The notes under the pieces were generated by a model. The model was not told the DNA's origin, made no database searches, and saw only the letters and a list, made by a program, of their open reading frames with translations. Below, in pieces: positions 41,843 to 51,335 of a DNA stretch of 64,000 nt (its first letter is position 1; each line of letters opens with the position of its first letter). The position numbers were made by a program, and so were the translations under genes. Source of the stretch: Candidatus Poribacteria bacterium (GTDB lineage Bacteria > Poribacteria > WGA-4E > WGA-3G); assembly GCA_028820635.1 (NCBI GenBank), contig JAPPIG010000080.1:1-64000 (forward strand), read 5' to 3'.

Positions 41843-44239
41843 ATGGAATATAAAGGCTTTGCGTTAGATCGGTTTCAGGAAGAGGCAATTACAGCAATTA
41901 ACCAAGACCACTCGGTGATAGTGACAGCACCTACTGGGGCGGGTAAGACTGTTATTGCTGAATACGCTGTTGAAAAATGCCTTCAGACAAACAAACGCGT
42001 TATCTACACCGCACCGATCAAGGCACTTAGTAATCAAAAATATAGAGATTTTCAATCTGAATACGGTGATAAAATTGGTATCGTAACCGGCGATGTCGTC
42101 TTAAATCCTTATGCTCAAGTCCTATTGATGACCACCGAGATATTCCGAAATATCATCTTTGATGATATAGAAAGACTACAAGATGTTTCCTATGTCATTT
42201 TTGACGAAATCCATTATATCAACGACATTGAACGCGGCACTGTCTGGGAAGAAAGTATCATTTTTGCACCGCAACATATCAAATTTGTCTGCCTGAGTGC
42301 GACAATTCCAAGTATCAACTCATTTGCGGAGTGGATACGAAGCGTACGAGAAATTGACATTGCAGTTGTTGAAGAGTTAGAACGTCCTGTGCCTTTAGAA
42401 CATCACCTCTATTTTCAGGGTTTTGGCATAGGTAAATTGGGGCACCTTTACGATCTTCGGCAGATAGCAAAACGACGGAAACGAAAGAAAAAAGATCAAA
42501 GCGATGACACCGCTAAAAAGCTAAAGAGTATAATCAACACGGAGTTGATCCCTTACTTGCACAAGCAAAATCGCTTGCCCTGTCTCTATTTTTGTTTCAG
42601 CCGGAAAAGATGTGAAAGTAACGCTCACTATTATGCGTCCAGTGGACAACACGAGTTGCTTGATCCAGAAAAGCAGGCGCAGATTTTAGAAAAATTTGAC
42701 GCGCTTTGTATTCAGTTTGATATTGTTAAAGAAAAGGTAATTACAGATTTTCGCCAATTAATAAGCTGCGGAATAGCCTACCATCACGCGGGCATGTTGC
42801 CTACGCTTAAAGAAGTTGTAGAGCGGTTGTTTACTTCAGGATTAATTCAACTCCTATTTACCACTGAGACATTCGCCGTTGGAATCAATATGCCTGCCTG
42901 CACAGTCGTGTTTGATAGTTTGGAAAAATTTGACGGTGTCAGTTACCGTTATCTCAAAGCACGAGAATATCACCAAATGGCGGGTAGGGCAGGAAGACGC
43001 GGGATTGATGATGTCGGTTATGTTTATGCCAAAGTTGCCCCTAAATATGCAACACCTGACGATGTCAGCAGAACCATTTCTAACTCTATTGAACCCATCA
43101 CAAGTCAGTTCAATCTCTCATATTCCAGTATTCTCAATCTATATGAGAAATATGGCGACGAAATATATGATGTCTACACGATGAGTCTTAGCAATCACCA
43201 GAATTATAAACGAATTGCCGATCTTAATAAACAGATTGATCAAATAGATGAAAGACGTAAAGCTTTACCTCTTCCTACCTGTATCCACGAGAACATTGAA
43301 GGCATGAAACAAATTGAGAGTTATCAGAGACATAAGCATAAAAATCAAAAGAACCTTGAAAGGTTGCAGTTGGAATTAGCATCTCTTCAATCATTGCGCG
43401 GAAAATCAAAGAAAATTGAGCGCAGCAAGAGGACAACACTAATTCAGAGCAAAATGCAAAGTCTCCATGCGGAACTCGCTAAAAACTTGTGCCATGAGTG
43501 CTCCGAACGCAAACAGTGTACTAAAAGATATCAATCAATCCGTAAACAGGAACATTATATCCAGAATTTAAGAAGAAAACAGACATCAATTCAGGATTAT
43601 CAGCAAGGACAGATAGCCGCCCGCTTAAAAGTCCTTGAGAAACTCGGGTATATTGAAGCACAGACGCTTTTACCACGTGGAAACACCGCATCACATATCT
43701 ATGGATACGAACTCCAATTGACACAATTGCTCTATAGTGGCTTTTTTGAGCGGTTGACAGAAGATGAAATCAATTGTCTGATGGTAGCAATAGTGTCTGA
43801 ACCTCGCAAAGGTGTTTATTTTAAAAAGATAACAGATAAAAGATTGTTATCAATTCTGGGAGCAGCTTGGGACGAAATTTTAGACATTCAAGGGTTAGAA
43901 AGCCAACTCAACGTCTCTGAATTTGTTCCGCTGTTGGAACCTCGTTTGTGTTCAGCGATGTTAGCGTGGAGTCATGGGTGTCAATTTGATAAATTGACCG
44001 ACTATGCGGCACTTGATCCGGGTGATTTTGTCAGAACCTTCCGACTTGTGATTGACCAACTGGGTCAGATTCGTCGTGCTATGGCAGGACACACTGCCCT
44101 CACGGATAAGTTGAATCGTTGTATCGAGAAAATTAATCGTGATGTTGTTGATGCTGAACGCCAGCTGCGAATTGGGCAGGAAGAACCGTTTGAAGAGGAA
44201 GATAGCGCACAAAGTCCTGTTCCTCACAACAGTAACTAA
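41843..44239 (+). CDS. Ski2/Mtr4-like DEAD/DExH-box RNA helicase
   Basis: A 798-residue superfamily-2 helicase of the Ski2-like (COG4581) kind. Motif I is TAPTGAGKTVIAEY, motif II FDEIHYIND (DEIH), motif III LSATIPS, motif VI HQMAGRAGRRGID. Residues about 205-235 are a basic insert (KRRKRKKKDQSDD). The centre (440-600) is a coiled-coil arch-like region with a CHEC...KQC cysteine cluster, and the C-terminus resembles the DSHCT domain. Such enzymes unwind structured RNA. ATG at 41843 is chosen over a TTG one codon earlier, with AGGGG upstream. It has its own promoter. Confidence 0.85.
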   Translation: MEYKGFALDRFQEEAITAINQDHSVIVTAPTGAGKTVIAEYAVEKCLQTNKRVIYTAPIKALSNQKYRDFQSEYGDKIGIVTGDVVLNPYAQVLLMTTEIFRNIIFDDIERLQDVSYVIFDEIHYINDIERGTVWEESIIFAPQHIKFVCLSATIPSINSFAEWIRSVREIDIAVVEELERPVPLEHHLYFQGFGIGKLGHLYDLRQIAKRRKRKKKDQSDDTAKKLKSIINTELIPYLHKQNRLPCLYFCFSRKRCESNAHYYASSGQHELLDPEKQAQILEKFDALCIQFDIVKEKVITDFRQLISCGIAYHHAGMLPTLKEVVERLFTSGLIQLLFTTETFAVGINMPACTVVFDSLEKFDGVSYRYLKAREYHQMAGRAGRRGIDDVGYVYAKVAPKYATPDDVSRTISNSIEPITSQFNLSYSSILNLYEKYGDEIYDVYTMSLSNHQNYKRIADLNKQIDQIDERRKALPLPTCIHENIEGMKQIESYQRHKHKNQKNLERLQLELASLQSLRGKSKKIERSKRTTLIQSKMQSLHAELAKNLCHECSERKQCTKRYQSIRKQEHYIQNLRRKQTSIQDYQQGQIAARLKVLEKLGYIEAQTLLPRGNTASHIYGYELQLTQLLYSGFFERLTEDEINCLMVAIVSEPRKGVYFKKITDKRLLSILGAAWDEILDIQGLESQLNVSEFVPLLEPRLCSAMLAWSHGCQFDKLTDYAALDPGDFVRTFRLVIDQLGQIRRAMAGHTALTDKLNRCIEKINRDVVDAERQLRIGQEEPFEEEDSAQSPVPHNSN

Positions 44240-44303
44240 TAGGAATTAGGATGGTCTATCTGTTGCAAAATCGCTCATTTCAGAACAAAATAAGGAGAGA
44301 AAA

Positions 44304-44834
44304 ATGGCAACTAAGGACTTTGACTTGAGAGGTAAACTTAACGTCCGATCAGCTCAAGAAGACGATGCTAACCATTTACAGACATACTGTTTTCCTGAGA
44401 AAACTATAGAACAAGTAGCTGAAGAATTAAAAGCCGATTTGGCTACTGATAGTCAAACGACTCGTCTCGTTGCTGATGCCAGTGGTTATGCTGTTGGACA
44501 CATCACTGTAAAACAGCATCCGCTAAATGATGAAGTAGGTCAAATTAGTGACCTTGCCGTATCCGGTCCTTTTCGACTGTTAGGCGTTGCTGACCATCTC
44601 ATTGAAGCCGCCGAAGCAGCAGCAATAGAAAACGACTTAAAAATCCTTGAAATTGAACTCGCAACTACAGATACACCTGTCATACAAAGGTATAAGGATT
44701 GGGGGTTCTCAGAAAAACCGATCGTCACGCTTCAAAAAGACCTAAACATTGAAGAAGAGGGTGATGAGGAAGAGAAAAATGAGGAAACTCAGGTAAATGA
44801 GACAGATGCTGAACAGCAAAGTCTCTTGAATTAA
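44304..44834 (+). CDS. GNAT-family N-acetyltransferase
   Basis: A 176-residue protein with a GNAT fold: LNVRSAQEDDANHL opens it, VGHITVKQHPLNDEVGQISDLAVSG is the strand 4/5 area split by the loop, and FRLLGVADHLIEAAEAAA is the acetyl-CoA-binding helix (a modified Q/RxxGxG/A). The last 35 residues are acidic and probably unstructured (EEEGDEEEKNEETQVNETDA). AAGGAGAG precedes the ATG. Acetyl acceptor unknown. It follows the helicase by 64 bases. Confidence 0.8.
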   Translation: MATKDFDLRGKLNVRSAQEDDANHLQTYCFPEKTIEQVAEELKADLATDSQTTRLVADASGYAVGHITVKQHPLNDEVGQISDLAVSGPFRLLGVADHLIEAAEAAAIENDLKILEIELATTDTPVIQRYKDWGFSEKPIVTLQKDLNIEEEGDEEEKNEETQVNETDAEQQSLLN

Positions 44835-44879
44835 AATAGATTGTTTGACAGCAGTTTCGATATGTACCTATAACCTCAA

Positions 44880-45791
44880 ATGAACAACATGGATAAACAG
44901 CGTATGAAAAAAATATTTCTTATTTTTCCACTTGTCCTATTTATAGTTGGATGCGGCAATCAGAACGAACACCTTGCTAAAGGAAAAGAACTAATAAAAT
45001 CCGACAAACGGCGAAAAGAAGAACGCGCTGTTCGCGAATTTAAGCTTGCTATTGAACAGGAAAGCGATAACGCTGAAGCACACTATCTGCTCGGTTTCTA
45101 TGATTCGCAGGAATTTTACGAAACTAACCAACCAGACTGGAATCAGGCATCAATCGCTCAGAGAGGACAGCACATGTTTAAAGCGTATCAAGAAGACTCG
45201 GGTGAATACCTTGAAATTCTGATTTTTGATACGCTCCGAGACGATGATGTGAATGTGCAAAACGCTGCATTGGAAGCACTCACGCTCGTTTATCAGCAAG
45301 GGGACCGCAAACAACTCCTCAAGCAATTACAAAAAGCGATTAAGTCCAAAGACAATCGTGACAGGCACGATGCCCACTGGGTGATGGCAAATATCGGCAA
45401 ATCTGATCCAACCACTATGGTGCCGATTTTGATTGAATTGCTAAAACATAATCAGGTTGGGACCCGTTTGAATGCTGTTAAAGCACTCGGTGAGATAGGT
45501 AGTGAAGATGCTATTCCTGTCCTTGCCGCTCTTATTGAATCGGGTTCTGCAAAGCGGAAACGAGATCGTGAAGAACCGGAGGTGCGTCAGTTGGCTGTTG
45601 CAGCACTCGGAAAAATCGGAGGCAAAGCAGTTCCTGAACTGGTCAAAATTACCCAAAACAAAGGTTCTTCCCTACGAGTTGATGCAATTCGCGCGTTATC
45701 CACACTCGGTGATGAGAAAGCTGTTCAACCCCTTTTAGATGCATTGAAAGAGAAAAGTAGTCGTGAAGTAGTCGTGAAGTTAAGTAATTAG
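44880..45791 (+). CDS. HEAT-repeat lipoprotein
   Basis: A 303-residue lipoprotein: after the basic start the lipobox FIVGC places the lipidated residue at Cys25. ATG at 44904 would give a shorter leader and is also possible. Residues 35-70 look like a TPR unit (REFKLAIEQESDNAEAHYLLG). The rest is HEAT/PBS-lyase-type repeats (VPILIELLKHNQVGTRLNAVKALGEIG is one, split at 20 by its turns: VPILIELLKHNQ / GTRLNAVKALGEIG). It ends with a directly repeated 11 bases (AGTAGTCGTGA) that changes the last residues. Probably a scaffold in the envelope; followed by a related PDZ-HEAT lipoprotein. Confidence 0.8.
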   Translation: MNNMDKQRMKKIFLIFPLVLFIVGCGNQNEHLAKGKELIKSDKRRKEERAVREFKLAIEQESDNAEAHYLLGFYDSQEFYETNQPDWNQASIAQRGQHMFKAYQEDSGEYLEILIFDTLRDDDVNVQNAALEALTLVYQQGDRKQLLKQLQKAIKSKDNRDRHDAHWVMANIGKSDPTTMVPILIELLKHNQVGTRLNAVKALGEIGSEDAIPVLAALIESGSAKRKRDREEPEVRQLAVAALGKIGGKAVPELVKITQNKGSSLRVDAIRALSTLGDEKAVQPLLDALKEKSSREVVVKLSN

Positions 45792-45857
45792 TTCCAATTT
45801 GCAAGTGATATAGGGCAAAAACCATCTTAGTTTTCTGAATGATTGAAAGGAATCTGA

Positions 45858-47282
45858 ATGTTTAGAAATGTATTAATAATCTTATTTTTCATCACTTTGG
45901 CATTTACGCTTGGATGTGAGAACCACTATTACGATGCACGCTTAAAAATGGAAGTGCAACAACTTGATAGCGATCTTGAAAATAGATGGTCAACGAGTGG
46001 TGTTGTCGTAAGTGCTATTACATCTAACGGTCCCGCTGATAAAGCAGAACTTTCATCTGGAGAACTCATTTCTTATGTAATAGGTGAATACCCTGTCCAG
46101 AATCCTCCCGAGTTCAAACGTGCGGTCAAAAAAGCTATGGCAGACGACAATAACATGCTACTGTATCTCAAAGGTAAGCAACCACTCCGTATTGCAATCC
46201 GAAAACTTGGGGATAAAGTTGGTTTAGAGGTTGAAGGCAGCGGTTCTGTTCGTATAAAGGAAATTACACCTGGAACCCCTGCTGCAAATAGCGACACTAT
46301 TCAAGTTGGTGATGTTGTTGAAAAAATTGTAGATGAGCGAAAAATTTACAGTTTAAACGACTACAAGAAATCTGTTGATGAGTTCACAAAATTGAATGCT
46401 AACTTAACTTTCAGGACAACAGAACTAATCGGTGTAAAAATAGCTGCTGTTTCCGCCCTTGGCAATTTAGGTGATGCTCGCGCTGTAGAATCCTTGATAG
46501 AGATTCTTAAAAACAGTAAAGAACTTGCACTCCGCAAAGCAGCAGCACGTAGTTTAGAACGGCTTGTCGCCCTCAGTGAACTCGATCCACTCTTTCAGCA
46601 GTTTCGACAGGAAGATGTGAATCAACTCCCCGCAGATATACTTGATAGTCAACATAGTGAATCTGCTGAAATTCTTGGATTACTTCTTGTTGATCCCGCT
46701 GCAAATACTGCAACGCTTGAAGCCCCATTCGGAATCCAATTTCGTCACCGTTCAGAAGCACTTTATCAGAAAGTGAACGAAGGTTCTCTTGTAAAACTTG
46801 CCGAACAATATATTCAAATTGTCACTGAACCGGAACAGGAAATTCGTCGGACATGTCTTTCCATTCTTGGTACCCTTAAGCCTATTTCCGCGATAGAACC
46901 TCTTGTCAAAGTGCTTAGGGATAATAATGAAATTCCCGGCATTCGTTTTCAAGCAGGTTTAGCACTTAGCCAGATCGGCACACCTGCTGTTGATGCGCTC
47001 ATCGCAGCATTCAACGAAGCTGATACCGCGGCGAAAGATATCGCTGCTTCAGCTCTCGGCACTATCGGTGGAATACAGACACGCGACTTTCTGATTAATG
47101 CCTTAGAAACCACCGATGATCCCGCGATACAATTAACTTTGGTGGACGCAATTGCTAAAATTGGAGACGAATCCGCGCTAAGTGCTCTTGAACGACAACG
47201 ACAACGTTTTCAAGAAGATGATTCCGCTATCCGCATCTTTCTTGATGAGGTTTTTAGCAGCTTGACAACGCATTCTCAGTAG
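45858..47282 (+). CDS. PDZ and HEAT-repeat lipoprotein
   Basis: A 474-residue protein with a lipobox FTLGC near residue 20. Two PDZ-like domains follow: residues about 45-115 (VVVSAITSNGPADKAELSSG) and 118-185 (VRIKEITPGTPAANSDTIQV). From residue 195 on there are HEAT repeats (KIAAVSALGNLGDARAVESL; ALSQIGTPAVDALIAAF; ALGTIGGIQTRDFLI). It lacks a protease domain, so it is probably a scaffold or substrate-binding protein of the periplasm. The upstream HEAT lipoprotein is 66 bases away and likely in the same transcript; the two may form one complex. Confidence 0.82.
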   Translation: MFRNVLIILFFITLAFTLGCENHYYDARLKMEVQQLDSDLENRWSTSGVVVSAITSNGPADKAELSSGELISYVIGEYPVQNPPEFKRAVKKAMADDNNMLLYLKGKQPLRIAIRKLGDKVGLEVEGSGSVRIKEITPGTPAANSDTIQVGDVVEKIVDERKIYSLNDYKKSVDEFTKLNANLTFRTTELIGVKIAAVSALGNLGDARAVESLIEILKNSKELALRKAAARSLERLVALSELDPLFQQFRQEDVNQLPADILDSQHSESAEILGLLLVDPAANTATLEAPFGIQFRHRSEALYQKVNEGSLVKLAEQYIQIVTEPEQEIRRTCLSILGTLKPISAIEPLVKVLRDNNEIPGIRFQAGLALSQIGTPAVDALIAAFNEADTAAKDIAASALGTIGGIQTRDFLINALETTDDPAIQLTLVDAIAKIGDESALSALERQRQRFQEDDSAIRIFLDEVFSSLTTHSQ

Positions 47283-47320
47283 TTAATGTCTTCTGATTTT
47301 TGAATACTCCTGCTTCGTTG

Positions 47321-47437
47321 ACATATTATTGTAGTTCGCGATTCGGAGATCGCTCCTACCGATGGACTGCTTATGGTAAGAGGGAACTCCGATTCCCGAC
47401 TATTTCCCAGACCTATCAATTAGCACTTGACTAAGCA
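47321..47437. repeat. GTAGGAG-type repeat element, intact partner of the 13.5 kb copy
   Basis: Its reverse complement aligns with 13482-13640 including outer flanks AATAATATGT and GCTAATTGAT and the spacer CATAAGCAGT. It lacks the 44-base insertion present there. Arms are at 47331-47359 and 47376-47400. Confidence 0.75.
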
Positions 47438-47500
47438 CTACACCAAGTTTGAAATGTCAACTCACTCTGAAATACGTTGCAAGTTGCGGACACAAGATCA

Positions 47501-48346
47501 ATGAAAATTGGATTAATTTCCGACCTGCATGCGGAAGCAACCGAAGCAAACAAAGCAATTGTTCCATTTCTCATTGATGCGATCGAAGCGGCAGAACTTG
47601 ATGTTTTTGTCCTTGCAGGTGATATAACCCCAAAGTTATCTGAATTCTACGAAGTCCTCGGTGAATTTGACAAAGCAGATTTGACTTGTCAGAAGTTATT
47701 TGTTCCGGGTAATCATGATATTTGGATTAGCAAGAGTGCGAACATGACAAGTGAGCAAAAGTGTCGCATAATTTCAGAAATTTGCCAAGATCACGGGTTT
47801 TACTCACTCATTGATGCGCCATATATCAGAGAGAAAATAGGCTTCTGCGGCACCATTGGTTGGTACGATTATACGTTTGCATCAGATAAATACGATTTTT
47901 CTACAGAACAGTATGCTGAAAAACATTTGATAGGAAAGGTCTGGAGTGACAAGCGATATGCCCGATGGACAGATACAGATGAAAACATTGCACGCCGTTT
48001 TGAGGCTGATCTTGATAAACAGATAGCTTTCCTGAAGGACAAGGTAGAACGTATTGTTGTTGTGACACATCATGTGCCGTTTCGGGAATGTATTCACTAC
48101 CGTGGCGAATTGCCTTGGGACTATTTTCGCGCGTTTTACGGAAGTGAAGGTCTCGGACTGTTGTGTTTACAGGAACCGCTTGTTACACATGTCCTCTTTG
48201 GACATGTGCATTATGCTGTTAATCAACAGGTCGAAGACGTTAAGGCAATCTGTGCACCTATCGGTTATCTTCACGAACAACCGACTGAAGGCTTGCAGGC
48301 TTACGCTGAAAGAAGTTTGACCTGTTTTTCGTTAGAAACGGTTTAA
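47501..48346 (+). CDS. Metallophosphoesterase
   Basis: A 281-residue calcineurin-like phosphoesterase with all family motifs: SDLHAEA (D-x-H), LAGDIT (GD), PGNHDIW (GNHD), VVTHHVP (H) and LFGHVHY (GHxH). The open frame begins at 47477, but ATG at 47501 starts MKIGLISDLH, which is the usual family start. Likely acts on phosphomonoesters or diesters in the cytoplasm. It is followed after 27 bases by a cupin gene and then TrpF, probably one transcript. Confidence 0.87.
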   Translation: MKIGLISDLHAEATEANKAIVPFLIDAIEAAELDVFVLAGDITPKLSEFYEVLGEFDKADLTCQKLFVPGNHDIWISKSANMTSEQKCRIISEICQDHGFYSLIDAPYIREKIGFCGTIGWYDYTFASDKYDFSTEQYAEKHLIGKVWSDKRYARWTDTDENIARRFEADLDKQIAFLKDKVERIVVVTHHVPFRECIHYRGELPWDYFRAFYGSEGLGLLCLQEPLVTHVLFGHVHYAVNQQVEDVKAICAPIGYLHEQPTEGLQAYAERSLTCFSLETV

Positions 48347-48373
48347 AAACATAAAACAGGAAGGGAGAACAAT

Positions 48374-48733
48374 ATGGAAATTACGCTAACAAATAGTAAT
48401 GAATCTGGTGCCCTTGAATTTCCGTGGGGTGCAATTAAATGGCTCTGTAACGATCAGATTGACCCTGACGCTGAAATGACATTTGGTGTTGTTTACATTA
48501 ACGCTGGAGAAGGCAATCCAACCCATTACCACCCGAATTGTGAGGAACTTATCTATGTGCTTTCAGGTGAGTGTGACCACAAGTTAGGGGAAGAAACTAT
48601 CCCGCTCAAACCTGGGATGATGTTGCGTATTCCACGTAATGTCAAACACAATGCTGTCAATACAGGTTGGCAACCGGTAACAATGATAATTTGCTATTCA
48701 GATGCCGACAGACAAACAGTTTTTTGTGATTAA
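48374..48733 (+). CDS. Cupin-domain protein
   Basis: A 119-residue single cupin. The two cupin motifs are GNPTHYHPNCEELIYVLSGE, with His-His-Glu metal ligands, and PGMMLRIPRNVKHNAVNTG, with the late His. GGGAG precedes the ATG. Small cupins of this kind bind metal and act as isomerases, dioxygenases or sensors; the role is not predictable here. The following TrpF-like gene begins 16 bases after its stop. Confidence 0.87.
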   Translation: MEITLTNSNESGALEFPWGAIKWLCNDQIDPDAEMTFGVVYINAGEGNPTHYHPNCEELIYVLSGECDHKLGEETIPLKPGMMLRIPRNVKHNAVNTGWQPVTMIICYSDADRQTVFCD

Positions 48734-48749
48734 TAGGACTTGCAAAATC

Positions 48750-49442
48750 ATGCATAGAGAATCACGGTGCAAAGTCAAAATCTGCGGGACAACCTCTATC
48801 CACGATGCTTGCCTCGCTGCTGATGCTGGCGCGAATTACTCTGGCGTATTAGTTGACGTTGCGTCTTCAGAACGATCGCTGACCACACCCCAAGCAGTAG
48901 AAATCGCTAACTCAAGTCCTATCCCGACAGTGCTTTTACTATACAATCGCACAACATCAGACATCCAAGAAGCAGTATTGCAAATTGATCCGCTTGCTGT
49001 TCAACTTCTTGGACAAGAGACACCGCAACAGGTTGAAAAACTCAAACGGGTCGTGAATTGTCAACTCTGGAAATCTGTCTACCTACCTGCAGGAAATCCA
49101 GAAAATGTGGACATGTCTGAGGTCCGAGCACAGATGCAAGCATACCGTGATGCCGGTGCAGATTTTCTCCTATTTGATACTGTTGATATCAGCACTGACC
49201 CGCCTCGATACGGCGGGACAGGAAAGACTTGTGATTGGCATGTCGCTGCTGAGTTAATAGACGAGAGTCCGCTATCTGTCTTCTTCGCGGGTGGGATTCG
49301 TCCTGAGAACGTCAAAGAAGCTATTGAAACTATTAAACCTTACGGCATCGACCTCTGTTCAGGTGTTGAAGCATCAAAAGGCAAAAAAGACAATCAAAAA
49401 CTTGAACAACTTATGGAACAAATCAAACTAATACCATATTAA
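48750..49442 (+). CDS. trpF: Phosphoribosylanthranilate isomerase-like protein
   Basis: A 230-residue TIM-barrel protein with TrpF motifs: KVKICGTT with the catalytic Cys, the AVQLLGQET strand, FLLFDTV with the catalytic Asp, YGGTGKTCDW for phosphate binding, and FFAGGIRPENV followed by GIDLCSGVE. TrpF isomerises phosphoribosylanthranilate in tryptophan synthesis. No other trp genes are in the window, and the usual Gly-Phe-x-F segment reads GANYSGVLVD, so it could be a TrpF-like enzyme of another pathway. ATG at 48750 is chosen because a longer frame from 48702 would overlap the cupin gene. Confidence 0.78.
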   Translation: MHRESRCKVKICGTTSIHDACLAADAGANYSGVLVDVASSERSLTTPQAVEIANSSPIPTVLLLYNRTTSDIQEAVLQIDPLAVQLLGQETPQQVEKLKRVVNCQLWKSVYLPAGNPENVDMSEVRAQMQAYRDAGADFLLFDTVDISTDPPRYGGTGKTCDWHVAAELIDESPLSVFFAGGIRPENVKEAIETIKPYGIDLCSGVEASKGKKDNQKLEQLMEQIKLIPY

Positions 49443-49519
49443 CGTGATTTTTCTTGTATATATTTTAGATATGTTATTGTGAACAGATGAAAAAGAAAAA
49501 CATGAGGTTTCCCTCACTT

Positions 49520-49860
49520 TTCAGTAGAAGTTCTTAGAGCAAGGTATCTTGAATGTGAATGTCCTCGTGAACGGACACACTGGCATATTATTGGCTTCTT
49601 GCTGATACCACACATCCCCGAACACCTCGTGAAGTCGCTGAGATTGTAGGACGCGCACGCCGGACTGTGTTCGCAAGTTGCTCAAACGCTATAACGCACA
49701 AGGTGAAGCCGCTATACAAGATAAACGCAAAAACAATGGAGGAAAGCGTTTTTTGGATGAAACCCAGCAAGCAGCCCTTGAAGTTGCGCTATCAGCACTA
49801 CCTGCTGAACGGCTGATCTCTTGCAAGAGGTCGTTGTGAATAAAGTTTTACAACGCTGTC
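49520..49860 (+). pseudogene. IS630-family transposase remnant
   Basis: Fragments in three frames read in order as a helix-turn-helix transposase N-terminus: EVLRARYLECECPRERTHWH, then PREVAEIVGRARRTV, then VRKLLKRYNAQGEAAIQDKR and NNGGKRFLDETQQAALEVAL. Frameshifts separate them and a stop (TGA) ends the last. The catalytic DDE domain is absent. The KRYN-x-Q-G...DKRKNNGG pattern is typical of IS630-type proteins. Confidence 0.75.
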
Positions 49861-50051
49861 AGCACTTGAAGATGCGGTTGTGAAAAGGTGTCGGTGGTTC
49901 TCTGAAAACAGAAAGAAGGTGCAGGCACATGTCGGTTTTGAGTGGATTTGCAAAATAGAAAAACAATATGAATCCCGTTAATTTGGTATTACAATTAACG
50001 ATACACCTTGGTAGCGGATTGTCTATTCTAAAATTATAGGTATTAGCAATA

Positions 50052-50119
50052 GTCGGGAATCAGAATTCCCTCCTACAAGGAGCAGGCGGTATTGGTAGGA
50101 GCGATCTCCGAATCGCGAC
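50052..50119. repeat. GTAGGAG-type palindromic repeat
   Basis: Arms GTCGGGAATCAGAATTCC...CTCCTAC and GTAGGAGCGATCTCCG...CGCGAC across an 18-base spacer, in the same order as at 13482. Confidence 0.8.
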
Positions 50120-50191
50120 TATATCCATAAATTTGGATAAACACAGCAGTCGGCGCGCTTATTGGTGTGTTTCTGTATACGTTTATTGGGG

Positions 50192-51256
50192 TTAGTGTAA
50201 GATGCTGACATCATCGAAAGGATGTACTGGATAAGGACTGATATCGTAGTTGCCATCCAACGAAATATCGTCAACCATAACAATCTTGTCTGATAGCGCT
50301 GATTGGTGCATTGCGAAAATAGTTTGGATGATATGTAGGTTGCTGCGTCCATCTGTAAGCGGCTTTTTGCCTGTTTGCAAACATTCAATAAAGTGCGCCA
50401 TAGCGTTACCGAACGCATCAGGAAACCAAGTTCCCTCAATTTCAGGTATTACCTCTTGCGTCTCAGGTTCTGTGAGATGAACAGTCATATCTGCGCTGCT
50501 TCCGTAGATAGCACCCTTTGTGCCTTGAATTCGGATTTCTTCATACGGATGTTGGAGATTGTGACCACAATTCGCGAGGAATGACCAATTACATGAAAAC
50601 AATCCTTTTATTCCGCTGCGGCATTTGAATAGTGCAACAGACATTGTTTCGCCTTCTTCAACCGACCGCTCGTGTCCGTGTGCTTGGCAATAAACGCACT
50701 CAAGCTCTCCAAACCATTTATGGATAAGACTAATGTGATGCACTTGCATTACGGGAATAAGATGTTTACCCGGATAGCCAGTGTAAAATCCGTTACAGGT
50801 AATGGAAACGTGGTAGATTTCACCGAGGTGTTCGGCGTTTATATAGGGTTCTATGGCGAGAAATCCAGGAACAAAACATGAGTTTTGGTTTATCATGAGT
50901 TGCACATTGTGCTTCTCACAGGTGTCTACCATTTCAATGGCTTGAGGCATCGTCATTGAAAAAGGTTTTTGGCAGAAGATGTGTTTTCCTGCTTGTGCTG
51001 CGGCATTTACAATAGGAGAACGTATCCACGGATGAACTGCCATGTCAACGATATCCACGTTCGCATCAGCAATCAGATCGATGATACGTGTATACCGTTT
51101 GTCAATGTCAAATCTGTCTCCAACCTCATGCAGTCGTGCTTCGTTTTTATCGCAAATCGCGGCGACTCGTAAGTTTTTGCGTTGATACCCAAGGAGATGC
51201 TGCTGTCCTATCCCTAAGCCTATTAGTCCGATGCCAAGGCCTTGCAAGTTTGCCAT
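50192..51256 (-). CDS. Gfo/Idh/MocA-family oxidoreductase
   Basis: A 354-residue NAD(P)-dependent oxidoreductase. The N-terminal Rossmann fold has GIGLIGLGIGQQHLLGYQ; the usual E-K-P of the family reads FCQKPFSM, with Gln for Glu. The C-terminal beta-sheet domain carries VHHISLIHKWFGE in place of the common HxxD segment. Such enzymes oxidise sugars or inositols. No strong ribosome site precedes the ATG. A second family member lies 80 bases upstream on the same strand, so they may form one transcript. Confidence 0.87.
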   Translation of the reverse strand: MANLQGLGIGLIGLGIGQQHLLGYQRKNLRVAAICDKNEARLHEVGDRFDIDKRYTRIIDLIADANVDIVDMAVHPWIRSPIVNAAAQAGKHIFCQKPFSMTMPQAIEMVDTCEKHNVQLMINQNSCFVPGFLAIEPYINAEHLGEIYHVSITCNGFYTGYPGKHLIPVMQVHHISLIHKWFGELECVYCQAHGHERSVEEGETMSVALFKCRSGIKGLFSCNWSFLANCGHNLQHPYEEIRIQGTKGAIYGSSADMTVHLTEPETQEVIPEIEGTWFPDAFGNAMAHFIECLQTGKKPLTDGRSNLHIIQTIFAMHQSALSDKIVMVDDISLDGNYDISPYPVHPFDDVSILH

Positions 51257-51295
51257 GTGTTTTGTAATCTCGTAGTGAAGGGCGCGTGCATTGTA

Positions 51296-51323
51296 AATCG
51301 GGGTTGAAAACCCCTCCTACAAG
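51296..51323. repeat. Half copy of the GTAGGAGGGTTTT repeat
   Basis: Single arm containing ATCGGGGTTGAAAACCCCTC and CTACAAG between the two Gfo/Idh/MocA genes. Confidence 0.6.
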
Positions 51324-51335
51324 AGTGATGGGATT

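Larger units (their letters stand above)
49443..50191. other. Intergenic region with transposase remnant and repeat
   Basis: Contains a broken IS630-type transposase fragment (49520-49860) and the GTAGGAG-type repeat at 50052-50119. No intact gene is seen. Confidence 0.65.

Noticed and set aside
45750..45791. An 11-base tandem duplication at the end of the HEAT lipoprotein, perhaps a frameshift
   Set aside because: It only alters the last few residues and does not break a domain; it is noted in the gene entry.
50192..51256. Gln for Glu in the E-K-P motif of the first Gfo/Idh/MocA protein as a sign of inactivity
   Set aside because: The Lys, regarded as the key residue, is kept, and variation at the Glu is tolerated in the family, so no strong claim is made.
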